This document shows, piece after piece, positions 13,151 to 25,471 of a DNA stretch of 64,000 nucleotides. The notes beneath the pieces were generated by a model. It ran no database searches, had not been told where the DNA came from, and worked only from the letters and a program-made list of their open reading frames with translations. Where the stretch lies: NCBI GenBank assembly GCA_018873245.2, contig JAEMBT020000008.1, positions 8,276,238 to 8,340,237 on the forward strand. The letters are read 5' to 3'. Source of the stretch: Archegozetes longisetosus (lineage: Eukaryota > Arthropoda > Arachnida > Sarcoptiformes > Trhypochthoniidae). A program made the position numbers and the translations under genes. Every line of letters begins with the position of its first letter. Positions within the stretch are counted from its first letter, which is position 1.

Positions 13151-14022
13151 TTAATACTGCGACAGGACACTTCGAATTGCTTGGCTCACGTTAAATTCAT
13201 ATGTTTTATTCGGTAATACCCAATTAGCGCATTCATGTTCATCGCTTATCTTTAAGGCAGAACAATCTTGTGTACTTCGAAATTAAACTGTCTAGTGATA
13301 GTTCCACTTTTTGATTTATAATCGAAGTAACCTAAATAAGCGTGAACTGAGGACACGTCTAAATTAGCTTCTTTAATTTCGCGAATCAATGCTGAAATTA
13401 ATGATTCACCAGCTTCTACTTCTCCACTTGGTAATTCATCCAATCCGCCCATAAAATCGTTGATTGCTCTTTTAAGTAGCAAAATTTTACCTTCTTGATT
13501 TCTAATAACTCCGCCTACAACGAGTCGTTTAATCGTCTCATCATGTGCTTGGTCGACTAATTCTTGAATACGATCTAATAAAATCTTAGTCACCGACTCG
13601 TTTATATGATAGTGATGTAGCCTATTGGCGGTAGCCCAAATTTCGCTCTCATACTCCGCGCTTGTTTTGAGTGATTCGACCTCGTCAACTTTTACTTCAA
13701 AATTGAACTGCCTTGTAACCGTGTCACTTTTTAATTCGTAATCAAAGCTACCCAGATATATGTCCACAGATTTAACTTTCAGATTAGTCACTTCTTTTAT
13801 TACCCTTTGCAACGCGTCGAGTATTAATTCATCTGGTTCTACTTCACCGCTTGGTAATTCTAGACCACCATTGAAATCATTGACAGCTCTTTTCAGTAAT
13901 AAATACTCGTTATGCTCATTTTTTATAATACCACCAACAACTAGTCTTGATACATTATCTAATTTCGCGCTCGACTCTAGTAAGCTTGATAAGATGTGAC
14001 TGTTCACACTTATTTGTTTCAT
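13151..14022 (-). pseudogene. Tandem Nudix hydrolase-like protein, bacterial in style, one frameshift
   Basis: The ORF 14022-13252 (256 codons, ATG start, no intron) encodes two Nudix domains in tandem (about residues 25-160 and 165 to the end). Each begins RLVVGGxI, continues LLLKRA and LPSGEVE, and ends in TxTRQFNFEV. The ORF stops after EVHKIVLP. One frame over, the same strand continues directly with an ISDEHECANWVLP-type C-terminus to a TAA at 13153-13151, so a single-base shift near 13256 truncates domain 2. Nudix enzymes hydrolyse nucleoside diphosphates linked to another moiety, using glutamates of the GX5EX7REUXEEXGU box. Domain 1 reads RVIKEV and domain 2 REIKEA, so both have lost box glutamates. 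From family knowledge the style (GGLDELPSGEVE, YLGYFDYKSKSG, EHECAxW) recalls actinobacterial Nudix proteins; horizontal origin is inference. The frameshift could be an assembly error. Confidence 0.75.
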
Positions 14023-16772
14023 GTTGCCTCTTGTCTAATTTAGCACTAAATACAAAGTAAAGAATATTTTATAGCTGCAAAAATACAAATAAATGTAAGA
14101 AAATTCTTCAACTAATAAATACACTTAATTTCGGTTCATAACTTCCATGTATGGTGAAAAATTATGTAGTTTTTTCACACTATCATTCACTCAATCATTA
14201 CTTATTAGTTCAGTTTTTGCCGAAACACGAGAGAATCATAATTCTTAATTGCGATCACTTGGATCAAAGAGTGGTATATTTGAATTCTGCTTATCAGTCT
14301 GGTCACGACTGAATTTGCTGTGAATCAAGTTAGGCCAATTCTAGCATCCTCTGTTAAGCGCATACTAAAAATTTAATAATTAATAATCAATTTTAAAGTT
14401 TAAATGAATCCGATAGGGTATGCATTCTTCCTTTACGAGAAGAGTTTATTTCCCATGTTAAAAAATCTCTGACATCATTGATAATTCTATCACTCATGTA
14501 CATTCAATAGTTAGACAGAAATCTAATACAAAAGTTATTTGTATTTCCTTTTAATCAAAATCGGTAATTTGTATCATTTATATATAGGCTGTAATTCAAG
14601 AGTTCTAGTTCGTGTTTCGACCAGCTCATTGTAACATTAATTTCATTATGCAAATCATTTTGACTGAAATCTATTACCAGATTTTTGTAAAGAAGCTTAA
14701 TGTTAATGCCTTATGGAATGCTTGTTATTACATACCTAAGGCAGCACATAGAAGATTACAGATTTAAGGGTTTTTAGACTGATTTCAAACTAAAGTTTTA
14801 GTATTATAAATACTAGAGTAAGCATTTCTATTAAGCGACTAATGATTTTATTCAGAATTAACTGAGGTTATTCGAGATTGGAATCTTTTAAAACTATAGA
14901 TAAGAAATTGAAAAAAGCTACGTAAAAACTATTACGAGAAATAGTTCAAAGATCTTGAAATCTCCATAGAATAGTTTGAATTTCAATTTCTGAGAGAAAT
15001 ATTTGGCTGAATATGCTTATAATTATAAGGATTACAACTAAATATTAAAGATTAAGTATTAAAACTTTGGAGTGTTAGAATAAGCAAGCACGAGTTCAAG
15101 ACGCAATTTTTAAGTAAGAAAGCAAACAAGTAAAAACTTATTTTCCGCCGATTAGTATTAATATTTATACGTAATATATTGAATAAGGCTAACAGGTTAA
15201 ATCCATCAATTAATGTTTGAATATTTTTACCATTTTTTATCAATATAAATCAAATTAGTATAATTTCTATGATATTTAAAGTAAATGTATATTCGAATTG
15301 AGATCTCTATACCTCGATAATTTTAATAAGCTCAGAAGCGCAGCTCAGCTCAGGTGAGTTTCGAGCTGCTGAACTTATAGCTCAGACTTTTTAGCAAATG
15401 TGCATCCATAGCGCCAATTTAGTACCCCTCAACTGAGCTTCATAAACAATTAATAATTACAATTAACCGTTAATAATTTTGGAGTTTATTTTCTATTAGA
15501 GTTTGATTCTCAAAACTTTTTAATTAATTTTAAACATAATTCGAGTTAAATTAATAAGTTTAAGTAAAGTCAAAATAATTAACGAATAAATTTTGATTTG
15601 AATCTAATAGTTTTTACTGCCATTTCTGCGAATTTTTAGCTTAAAAAATTGTCAGCAAAAATCGATAAAATTAGAGAACATTAAAATAGATAACTGAATG
15701 TTAGTATGATTTTCATGGATAATTAATCAAAATCACAAGTAACCAAAAGCTCTATGATATGGTAGAAGTAATATATTTTTGGGGAAAAGAACAAATGAAT
15801 GTCTAAAAATACATTTATTCCTTAGCACTTCAAGTATTAAATGTTTAAGTCTGAAGCAAAAAATATTATTTAAAAAAGTAAATACAAAAATATTAAGTAT
15901 AGTAATAATTTGATAATTGATTAGGAATAGTCTATAAAATAATTATATAGTTGAAAATTACCTTTATCTTCACAGTACCCCACTATTCAGACATTTAAGA
16001 TTTTGTCATACAGAAAGAAATAATAAAAAGCTCAACGTTTAATAGACAAACCAGGAGAAACAAAAATACAAACTGATACTATCTTATCTATTTATTCATA
16101 AGACATCGAACTTAAATACGGTGGTCCAGGTTCGCCCTTACATTAGATATTATAGTTAGCTCTTATATAAAGCCTTGATTCCCAGAAGGGCTTAAGTTAC
16201 AAGAATGTAAAAATGATACTTGTTAGATCTTTCATATGAACAATAAAGCTTAAAATCGATTAGTGATGTCTCCGATAAAAGTGGCTTAAATCTAAGAAAT
16301 TATGCTTTAAAATTGAATTTATTAATAAAACCAACTGAAATCATAGAAAGTGTTTGAGTTTTTCTCAATAATTGATTTGATGCAGTTAAGCCCACTTGGA
16401 AATTAACTTTCACACATTATTATGTATTATTAATTCTTTGCGCTTAAACATGAACTTTTAATTTTAAATATAAATTATGAGGAAAATACAAAGAATACAA
16501 GCACAATAGTAAGGAAATTTATATTCTTTTATATTTGAGAATAATTATTTCAATAAAACCATTAACAAAATTAAAACAAATAAAATTATTTTTCTATATT
16601 CATACTATTTAAGTGCTGCATAACCATAATGAACTAAAATAATCAATTTATTTTGATGCATATAAATATAATATTCCCTAAAGTTATTCTTTCTCGTTCT
16701 CTACAAACAAATTCATTGTTAAACAAATATTGATTTATTGTGGAATAGTACTAATTAAACGAGGCAATTATA
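14023..16772. other. Gene-free AT-rich stretch
   Basis: About 2.7 kb with no supported gene. It contains the region upstream of the Nudix start. Confidence 0.35.
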
Positions 16773-17092
16773 ATGGCTAATTCGATCAACGATACGGATG
16801 AACAAAGATCCATTGATAGAATAAAATGTATCGCTTTCCGAGAAGCAAAAGAATCTGGAGAATCTGGAGCTGAATTCATAACGAAAAATGGGTCGCAAAT
16901 AAGATTAAGAGAAGTGAGAGTTGTGTTAAGCGGTATTGGAATATAAAGGAAGATGAATGTTATTCTCATTTCAGAATGTGTGGTAAACCTTTAGAACTCT
17001 CGCAAGAGAGTCGTAGTGTTATAAAAGTCTCCAGTAATTTTCAGAAAGAATTTAAAGGAGGTTTTGATTTCAATAGAAAATTAATTGATTGA
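16773..17092 (+). pseudogene. Unrecognised small protein, frameshifted
   Basis: An ATG-started 57-codon ORF (16773-16946; begins MANSINDTDEQRSIDRIKC) ends at a TAA, but one frame over the reading continues as RYWNIKEDECYSHFRMC... to a TGA at 17090-17092. The two parts read smoothly as one charged protein of about 105 residues with spaced basic helices, which could be the DNA-binding end of a transposase. I do not recognise the family. The join is inferred from continuity of amino-acid composition only. Confidence 0.35.
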
Positions 17093-17975
17093 AAGTCTTT
17101 TATTAATTTATCCTGATAGACTCAAATCTGTAATTGAAGCAGAATGCTCACATACTAATTATTAAAATAACTCTATAAAATGTATTTTTAAAAGTAGAAT
17201 TTAAAGATGAAACCTGTTTTTCTCAAACTTTCACGGATTGAGTTCTAGATAGGGAGAAATCGTTGTTTTACACCCCGTATACTTTTAGGCGTTTCTCAGT
17301 ACTAAGTACCGACAAATGTTAGGTTTCAAGGTCACGTGAAACAGTGCAGTTTTTCAAGACTTTTCCAACGATATATATGTTAAGTGATCGAAAATAGTGA
17401 TCAGAAATCATAAGTCAAAAGTCGCCCGTTGGTGAACCTGCGATCACAACTCGTCATATACGGTATCGTTGAACTGAGCTTGACGAGACTTTTTCAACAT
17501 ATAATTCCTTGGTATAGGCTGGTAGAAATACTACAACATACTTTTAGGCATTTCTTAGTATTAAGTCTGGATAACTCCTTTTCCTATGCTTAAATTTGTG
17601 GTAAAATTTTTGAGTCCTGATTTTATTTTAAAGGTGAAATGTTGCGAAATTTAGGAGTAGAATTTCTTCATTTCTTGAAAATTATTGTCTGATTTTGGAT
17701 AATATAGTCACATCAATACAGTATGAGTTGTTATTTTTGGCTAAAAGAACTTAAATTATATATGATTTGATAGAGTATAAATATCGAGGGTAGTAATTGA
17801 AGATTTTATTGTAGCATCCCAATAGCTCTGTGTTCTAGAAAAGAAGCGTTGATGTATATTTTCATGATTCTTATTTACTATACATGTACATGGCACCATG
17901 ATGGTATTACAGGTTGAGTGATGCTAAATAGTCGGAACGCGAATGAAAATCGGAAGAGGAGCTAAGTCGATAGTG
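17093..17975. other. Gene-free stretch with a dispersed repeat scrap
   Basis: No gene. A piece around 17340-17420 (GACTTTTCCAACGATATAT-like) resembles sequence at 25410-25460 and 26085-26130, so it is probably a dispersed repeat of unknown type. Confidence 0.35.
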
Positions 17976-18539
17976 CTCACTCGGGATGGCATTTGCTGTA
18001 AATTTTTTTAAAAAACAAAATATGCTTTAAATGATAGGTAATTATTAAGGATTTTAAGTTTTCGATGTGATTTGGGTTGAAATGCATTTTTTGAAATTTT
18101 ATAATTAATTCAAGTTTAGGTTTCCCTCTCAAGTAGAGCAATAAACATTGTGGTATTTTTCTCATATTTGAGTTAATTCGTTACGATATTTTTGATGAGC
18201 AATTTTATAAAATTAATTATTAATATTAATTGGGTTTAGCATTTTATAATAAATTATTCTAAAAAATGGTTTATAACCATTTGAACATTAATAGATTTTG
18301 AAAGATTTTGATCAATGCGTAAAACTTTTATGAATCGAACTGAGTTCTAATTATAGCAAACTCACAACTTAAGAGGGAATGAGAGGCAAACTTAAACTTG
18401 AATAAATTATAAAATTTCAATAAATGCATTTCAGCCCAAATCACACCGAAAACTTAAAATCTTTAATAATTACCTATCATTTAAGGCATATTTTGTTTAA
18501 AAAAAATTTTACAGCAAATGCCAATTCCGAATCAGTGAG
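17976..18539. repeat. Foldback element, 564 bp
   Basis: Two arms of about 200 bp are inverted copies. The left arm reads CTCACTCGGGATGGCATTTG then TGTAAATTTTTTT. The right arm ends AAATTTTACAGCAAATGCC then AATTCCGAATCAGTGAG. The loop is about 130 bp. No ORF and no clear target duplication. The 62-codon ORF at 17977 lies in the arm and is not a gene. Confidence 0.75.
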
Positions 18540-18614
18540 AAAAATCGATCCACGTAAGAGTCATTAAGCTTCGCCTACTGGTTGAAGAGATACGCCCTTT
18601 TTATATTGAACGAG

Positions 18615-19049
18615 TGAATCCGGACTAATAGGTCTAAATGGGTTCCCGAACCCCTACTCCTGGTGTAATGCGCCATTGGATTCAGTCCGTCGATTTGAAC
18701 ACTTGGATATCACACCTGACGACTTCCGATCCGAACCTTACCAATTCCGATCAACTACCGACGGGACTAATCAGCCCTACCGAGTGATATATCACTGAAC
18801 TCAGGATATAGAACTGAGCATTTCGATACCTCACTTGATCAATTACCACATGTGATTCTCGAGGTATTGATCTTTGTTTGGTTTATCCCTTGTAATGGAT
18901 AAACCTGGATTTGTTGATGGGGTTAGGTCTGGGTGGCCAGAAGTGGTCAAGTGTAGTATCAAGATGTTCAGCTCGATGAACTGAGTCCAATGGTGTATTA
19001 GATAGGGGTGGGGGGTCAGGACCCCTTTAGGCCCATTAGCCTGGATTCA
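18615..19049. repeat. Foldback family A (copy 1, centre deleted)
   Basis: The ends TGAATCCGGACTAATAGGTC and GGCCCATTAGCCTGGATTCA form an inverted pair of about 45 bp, including the internal GGGTTCCCGA/GGACCCC motif. The inverted symmetry continues outward through AGCTTCGCCTACTGGTTGAA (near 18567) and its complement (near 19080). This copy lacks the palindromic centre present in the copies at 19213-19783 and 39678-40280. Non-coding. Confidence 0.75.
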
Positions 19050-19212
19050 TCCAGCTTCTATATTTAAAGGGGTGTATTTCTTCAACCAGTAGGCGTAGCT
19101 TAATGATTCTAGCATCAATCCATTTGTCTCGTTAAGTGCTATCCGTTTAACGCCTCCCCAGATTTCTACCAAGTCCTGCCTACTAGGTAACAAAATTATA
19201 AGTTCAATAGAG

Positions 19213-19783
19213 TCAATCCGGGCTAGTGGACCTAAAGGGGTTCCCAACCCCATACCCCAAGTGTATTATTAGCCTCAGTACGTCGAGCTGAACATTTTGA
19301 TATCACACTTGACCATTTTCAACCCAAACCTAACTACTTCCGGCCAACTCCCGACGGGAGTGGCTGACTCCGCCAAATGTTGCATCATTGGACTCAGGAT
19401 ATCGAACTGAGAGCAATGATACCTCACTTGATCAATTATCACAAGTGGTTCTCGAGATATCCATCATTGTTTAGTTTAGTACCTCGTAATGGATAAAATT
19501 GGATTTCTCGAGTCGCAATCCAAACAAGCCTAATATAAACTAAGGAAGAACAGTTAGGTTGCTTCGCGATCTAACCTTTTATACCTTAGTTTAAACCAGG
19601 TTTTGCTTGGGTCACAACTTGGTAAAGCCAGGTTTACCCATTTTCGAGGGGATTAGGTCTGGGTGGCCAGAAGTGGTCAAGTGTGATATCAGAACTTTCA
19701 GCTCGACGAACTGAACCCAATGATGTATAACACTTGAGGGTGGGGAGTCCGGAACCCCCTTAGACTCATTAACCCGGATTCAT
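19213..19783. repeat. Foldback family A (copy 2, full length)
   Basis: It begins TCAATCCGGGCTAGTGGACC and ends TAACCCGGATTCATCC. Arms carry GGGGTTCCC, the CAGTTCGTCGAGCTGAAC-like palindrome and GGTTTACC motifs. The centre is a GC-rich small palindrome around TTGCTTCGCGATC. Same family as 18615-19049 and 39678-40280. Non-coding; no transposase seen. Confidence 0.75.
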
Positions 19784-19785
19784 CC

Positions 19786-20081
19786 AATAAATCGTTTCAT
19801 TATTGGCAAAATTTTTTCATTCGAATTATAGTTTTCTACCATATGCAACTTAGATATAAGACTAAACTATTATTTATTTAATATGTTACCAGAATAATAT
19901 TACAGTTCTTAAAATTCGTTGAATTAGAAGCTGGAGTAAAATTATTGAAACCCGAATTCCATCTCCTGTTATAATTATTGTTGAAATCAAGCTTTGAAAC
20001 TTTACTGTAACCATATTCAATATTTCATCATTTAATTAATGTTTGATTGTTTAAAAATCTCAAGCTTTCTCCTAATGAAAA
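19786..20081. other. 3' flank of RCC1-kinase copy 2
   Basis: AT-rich and non-coding. Any polyadenylation signal is indistinguishable from background. Confidence 0.3.
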
Positions 20082-23000
20082 CTAGATGAAAGTTTTTCTC
20101 ATTTTATCGATATTAACCGGCAGATTACAGATTTTATTGAGCTCGATGTCGTTCATAAGATCATTAATACTCAAAGACCAAGATGACTTCTCATTTAGTA
20201 CTTTTTCACAGTCTGGACGTAATTCTGGTCGATATTCAATCATATTTTTCCTCAATTGATGTAAATTTTTGTATTTTTCACAAAGCGGGAATTCACTATT
20301 CATATTAAATTGCCTGTAAAGCAAATAAAAATAGTACAATAATTCATTCAATGTAATGAAAGTTTTAAAAAACGAACTCATCGAATTTGAAATTGAATAA
20401 TTCTGGAATAATTTTTCCTAAGCTGTAGATGTCAACTTTTGTTCCATATTTTTGCGTAGTAAATACTTCAGGAGTCATGTACTTTAGTGTTCCAACACCT
20501 TTAGAATTTGATTGTTCTTCTGACTTTTGTATTTTAGATAAACCAAAATCTGCTATCTTAATAAACCTCCCATTATTCTGGAAAGCTATGAGAATATTAC
20601 TTGGTTTTAAGTCTCTATGAATTATCTTAGGATTTTTTGTGTGTAAAAAATTAACACTTTCTAGTATTTCAATGAATAATTCGCTTGCTATAAGATAGCC
20701 GCTTGGTTTCATCACTTCAAAATCTGTTTGCTCGAGCTCATTATTTATCTGTTTTATAACATCTCTCAATGTTTTATAACACAATTCCATTTGAATGTGT
20801 AGTAAATATTGGTTTTGAGAATTAAATAAATGATGTTCACTATTGAGTTGTAAAGATTCATTATTTCCAAAACTATTATTGCGAAGATAATTTTCTTCTA
20901 TCCAATAATCTTTCATCACTACGATATAATCACCTTTTAGTTTGGACATAATTTCGAGTTCTCTCATAATATTCTCATTTAACTTATCTTTTATGCCAAT
21001 CCTTTTGATCGCACAAATCTCATTGTTTCTCTTGCTCTTTGCTTTAGAGACAATGCCAAAACTTCCAGATGAGATGAAACCAAGATCTTCGAATTCTCTC
21101 GCAAATTTGTTATTCTGCTCGGATTTTTGAGTCAATAACGTACTAGAATTATGATTTATATTTGTATATGTTATCTTATCATAATTGAAAAAAATTTTAT
21201 TGAATGAATCAAATTGTGTTGCTCTCGGAGATTTTATAATTTCCTCTCCATATTGACCACAAATATAGTAGACTCCATCAGTAGATAATGCAGCTGATTT
21301 ATTACTGTTAAATTTAGATGCTACTTGAGTGAATATAATTTCAGTCTCAACTCTAACTGGAACAAAATGGTTATCAAGAAAAATGTTACCAAGTTGCCCG
21401 TAATTATTTGCTCCAAAGCCATAAATATCTCCATCTTTCGCTATAACTAAACTATGGTCGAAGCCACAACAAATATTCTTAATGATTAATTTTATTTTGT
21501 TGCTGTTCTTAATCTTTACTTGTTTAGGTTTATTAGAGCCCATTATATCAACTGGTTGTCCCAATTGCCCACATTTATTACGACCCCAACTATAAACCCG
21601 ACCATTTGATGTCAGTGCCAATGAATGAAAATTACCACAAGAAATTGATATTTTATTGTGTTCATCCAATGTAGTGATTTTGTATGGTGTCAATTGGTTC
21701 CTATTATAATATAGATTTCCGATTTGTCCGAATCTATTGTTACTCCAGGAATGAATTTTGCCGCTTTCCGTAAGAGCTAATGTGTGCCAATAACCACAAA
21801 TAAAATTATCTTCTCATTTCTCAGGTCTTCAACCAATTGGGGTACAAAACTATCATCATTTGTTCCATTTCCCAATACTCCGAATTCATTATAACCCCAA
21901 ACATATAACTGATTTTTATCAGTTCTTGCAATCACGAAATTCACACCATTTGCGAAATCAACGATACCTTTGTTAGACAACTCATTAACAATTGTCGGCT
22001 CATTTATTGGATTCCTATGTCCAAAACCTATTAATCCATTATTATTGCTGCCAAATGCGTAAACCACATCATCTTCACTGACAAATAAAGCATTTAGTCC
22101 TAAAGAATAATTCGGCCATTCGTTATCGAAATCATGAAAATAAAAAGAAATTTTCATTCTTTCCTCAAAACTTGTTTGTACTTTTCTCCAAGTTTTATAT
22201 TTTGCTAATATATTCGGTGAAAAAAGTAGTGATAAAACTTTCGAATCATTGTATTGATAAATCATTTCTTGATTATCTTTTGCAGTCAATGTTTTATTTC
22301 TCCATTCATTAAAAGTATAAGTTATGAAATCTTCAGAACCGAAAGGTATTCGAAATGTTTTATGAGTTATTTGAAAATAATAAAGAAAAATCTCATCAAT
22401 TGTTTTGAATTGAGTTTCTCTGGGAGTCTTGACAACTTCTTGTCCACATTTTCCCCAAACATAATAAATATTATCGACCGAAAGAGCAATTGAAATATTG
22501 TAACGAAAATGTGATGCAATGGATTTGTATTTGACTGAAGAATCGAGTTTTAGTGGAGTTCTCTGATTCACATCAGAATTATTCCCAATTTGACCGAAAA
22601 AGTTATAACCGAATGAATAAATGTCTCCATCTTTCGATAATAATATACTATGAGTTGGTCCACAACAAATCTTCTGAATGAAAACATCTGTTTTGTCATT
22701 ATTCTTAACTTTGACTATAGTCGGAACATTCATTTTCATAACTTTTGAGTTGAATATATTATATGAGTTGTCGTTTTCTTCAATTCCCAACTGACCTGAA
22801 ATATTGTTACCCCAACTGAAGACATGTCCGTTTTCTGTTAAAGCGAGAGAATAACGAAAACCACATGAAATCGCAATAACTTTTTCGGCATCAAGACCCT
22901 TCAACTGAATTGGTATCGATTGAAACAACTCTTCACTTCCATTACCGATTTGTCCACAATCGTTGTAACCGAAAGCAAATACTCGACCAGTTTTTGTCAA

Positions 23001-23423
23001 AACAAGTGAATGCAATTCACCACAGCTGATGTCGACAATGGATTCATTGATTAAGTATTCATTCAATTGTGGTTTATGTATGAGACAATCTCTGCTGTGA
23101 TTTCCCAACTGTGAGAAATCATTTTTACCCCAACAGTAAATTTTTCCATTGGCTGTCAGTGCGATTACGTGATTAGTGCTATTTGCAAAAGTTGTGATTT
23201 TCTTGTGACAAATTTCTTTAACAATTGTTGGCTCTTTAACTTGTCTTTCATGACCCAAACCTAATAATCCACAATCATTTTCACCAAATGCAAATACTTC
23301 ATCATCTCTCGTAACAACTAAAACATTGCTCACTTTATACCCAAAGACATGTATGATATTGATTTTTTTCAAAAATTCTTCATTAAAATGACTCTAAATA
23401 TTGTTTTCAATTGATATCGACAT
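20082..23423 (-). pseudogene. RCC1-repeat / eIF2-alpha-kinase-like fusion (copy 2)
   Basis: The fragments lie in order: RCC1 propellers (23372-21777, continuing from about 21770 in another frame), then a kinase domain (to 20378), then a tail (20313-20082). The kinase has its glycine loop, AIK lysine, RELEIM helix C, LHIQMELC, HRDLKPSN, DFGLSK, the activation end YMTPEVF, KVDIYSLG and RPELRPDC. The IQMELC and TLR motifs, an insert before them and YMxPE point to the PEK/GCN2 (eIF2-alpha kinase) group. A 64-nt GT-AG intron (20314-20377) joins the last two parts in frame. Lesions: the ATG matching copy 1's start (23423-23421) is followed by TAG at codon 10, and about 4 nt are missing near 21790 relative to copy 1 (20 versus 24 nt between matching codons). 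No in-frame ATG lies near the start of the remaining ORF. Sequencing error could explain either lesion, less easily both. Confidence 0.75.
20314..20377 (-). other. Intron of RCC1-kinase copy 2
   Basis: On the minus strand the donor is GATGA|GTTCGT and the acceptor TTTGCTTTACAG|GCAATT. Removing these 64 nt restores a continuous frame (FDEQFNMNSEF) from kinase subdomain IX-X into the RPELRPDC subdomain XI block. An upstream ORF ends in a stop inside the intron. Confidence 0.8.
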
Positions 23424-25463
23424 AATGCAGTCTCTTTAAAATCAATCAGTTTATTTCTTAATAATAACTAATAAGAATATTATAGCGACTGTTGAACCCT
23501 TAAGTAATATTGAATTAGTTTCAAATGAACAAATTTTAATCAGTCTTTAACCTTTTATCAACCTTATAACCTTTTATTATCATCTAATATAGAGCCTTCC
23601 TTATACTTCTCCGCATATAAAAGATACAATAAAAACTTTGAAATGGGAAATTTTATAAATAGTAATAATTACGGCGTTGAATATTGCATACGTGTTTGTT
23701 TTCTTTATTGTGCGCTTTACCTCTTTTATAGTGATTTACTTGTACTTTTAATTGAAGGAAAACTACCAACCAGAAAGCTTGATATGGCTAATAATGGGGC
23801 GTACAATAAGAAAGGCTCTGTATTAATTGCTTTTAACGGTTTTATTGTAAGGTGTCATCAACAATTGATCTTAAAAGTAGTCTTATCTGTCAATAAATAG
23901 ATTAATCTTAAGCCTTTGTTTGCCTTTTCAGAAATAATGCCAAACAGCTTTTGATACTTGACACTTTATAACCCTTTCTTAGAAGTGAACAAAGAACTCA
24001 AAAATGTATTCAGTGATCCCTTAAAACTTTGTCATTCAATTGTTATACTTAAAACAATAAACATCCTTTTTATACATTATAATAGTATGATAAAATTTTC
24101 ATTATTTTCGATTATTTCTTTTTGTATTTCTATACCAAAATAAAGTGAACCATATTTAGCGGTCCCTCGAATATCGCTCCTGATTCGGGGTCTGAACATA
24201 TCAACACTTAAAACACTTCAGTAGAATATATGTTTTCCAATCATCAGATATGATTAAAGTTCAATTGTTTCAATTAATAATGAAATATGTTTATTCTTAA
24301 ACCTTTATTGATTGCTCACCAATATAGAAATGAACACTTGAATCTTATTTAATCCTTTGATAAGTGTATAAGTTAGGTTAGGATAGGGCAATGACATTTT
24401 ATCAGCAGATAAAATTCTGTTGTACTCTGATTATTGCAGCTAAGATCTTAACAAATCTACAACACAATGATTAATTTTCAAATCAACGGCAAATAATTAT
24501 TGGGTTCATTTTGTAATAGAGTTGTGATTATGACAGCCTTTGTTAAGCAAATCCCGATGATAGTACTTTCCACTTTTTGAGACTTATTTTGTCCAATTGT
24601 GGCACGTAATCTGAAAGACAATGCATGGATATCCAATAATATCTCCATAAATGGTATAATAAACTAAAATCTTGACTTTTATTCATTTAATATGGAATAC
24701 CAACTGACCTCAATAATCGATTCTTACAACGATCTAACTTTTTAATAATAAGTCGTTTATTCTAAATGTTAGGAATCACTAACTCATGATCTAATAACAT
24801 TTAGCTAATACAGATACACATGTATAGTCGTAAGTAAAAATTAAATCTAATTTATATAATATAGCAATTGATTAATATATTCCTTGGATAACCAATAAGC
24901 ACTTTCCCTCAACTAGTGACTAAAATAAAAAATTCTATGTTCAAATTTATGTCAAATATTACAATTACTTTAGGACTAATCTCTAAAAATACTATGATAG
25001 CACTTATGATCAAATCTTATAGTGAATAAAGCCCTGGTCATATATTTTTCTATAATACTTAATAATTGAAATCTAATAGTTATTTATATATAAGTCAAGT
25101 AAATATTGTGATCTAGATTAAATACTTAAACCTTAATAGAGGCCATATAACGGCACCTTTTCGATAAACTATTCAAATCTTTTATGAGTACATTCAACGA
25201 TTTTATAATAAATAAGTGTTTTCACGATGGTTTCAATTAAGTAAGTTTTTTTGTAGCTCATTATAGCTCTAGTAGTCTAGTATAATAATATAAAAAGTTC
25301 AAGTCGGAACACTATTTATTAAGGGTCGGAAATTGGCGAAAACTTTTTCTATATGTGAGAGTAATAATTTTATTAGGCTATAACTTTTAAGCTAATCATT
25401 TGATTTCAATAGTACTAGCAAGACTTTTGCTTAGTTTGATGAGATCTTTCCAATGATATATAA
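23424..25463. other. Gene-free AT-rich stretch
   Basis: Upstream of RCC1-kinase copy 2. An 85-codon plus-strand ORF (23643-23900) has an ATG and a hydrophobic stretch near residues 15-40, but no recognisable family and no supporting context. I do not call it a gene. Confidence 0.35.
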
Positions 25464-25471
25464 CTCATAAG

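Noticed and set aside
21690..21840. An intron that would repair the frame of RCC1-kinase copy 2
   Set aside because: The only GT...AG there would be about 21 nt, too short to splice. A 4-nt deletion relative to copy 1 fits better.
23643..23900. 85-codon ORF as a membrane protein gene
   Set aside because: One hydrophobic patch and an ATG are not enough. No motif, neighbour or composition supports it.
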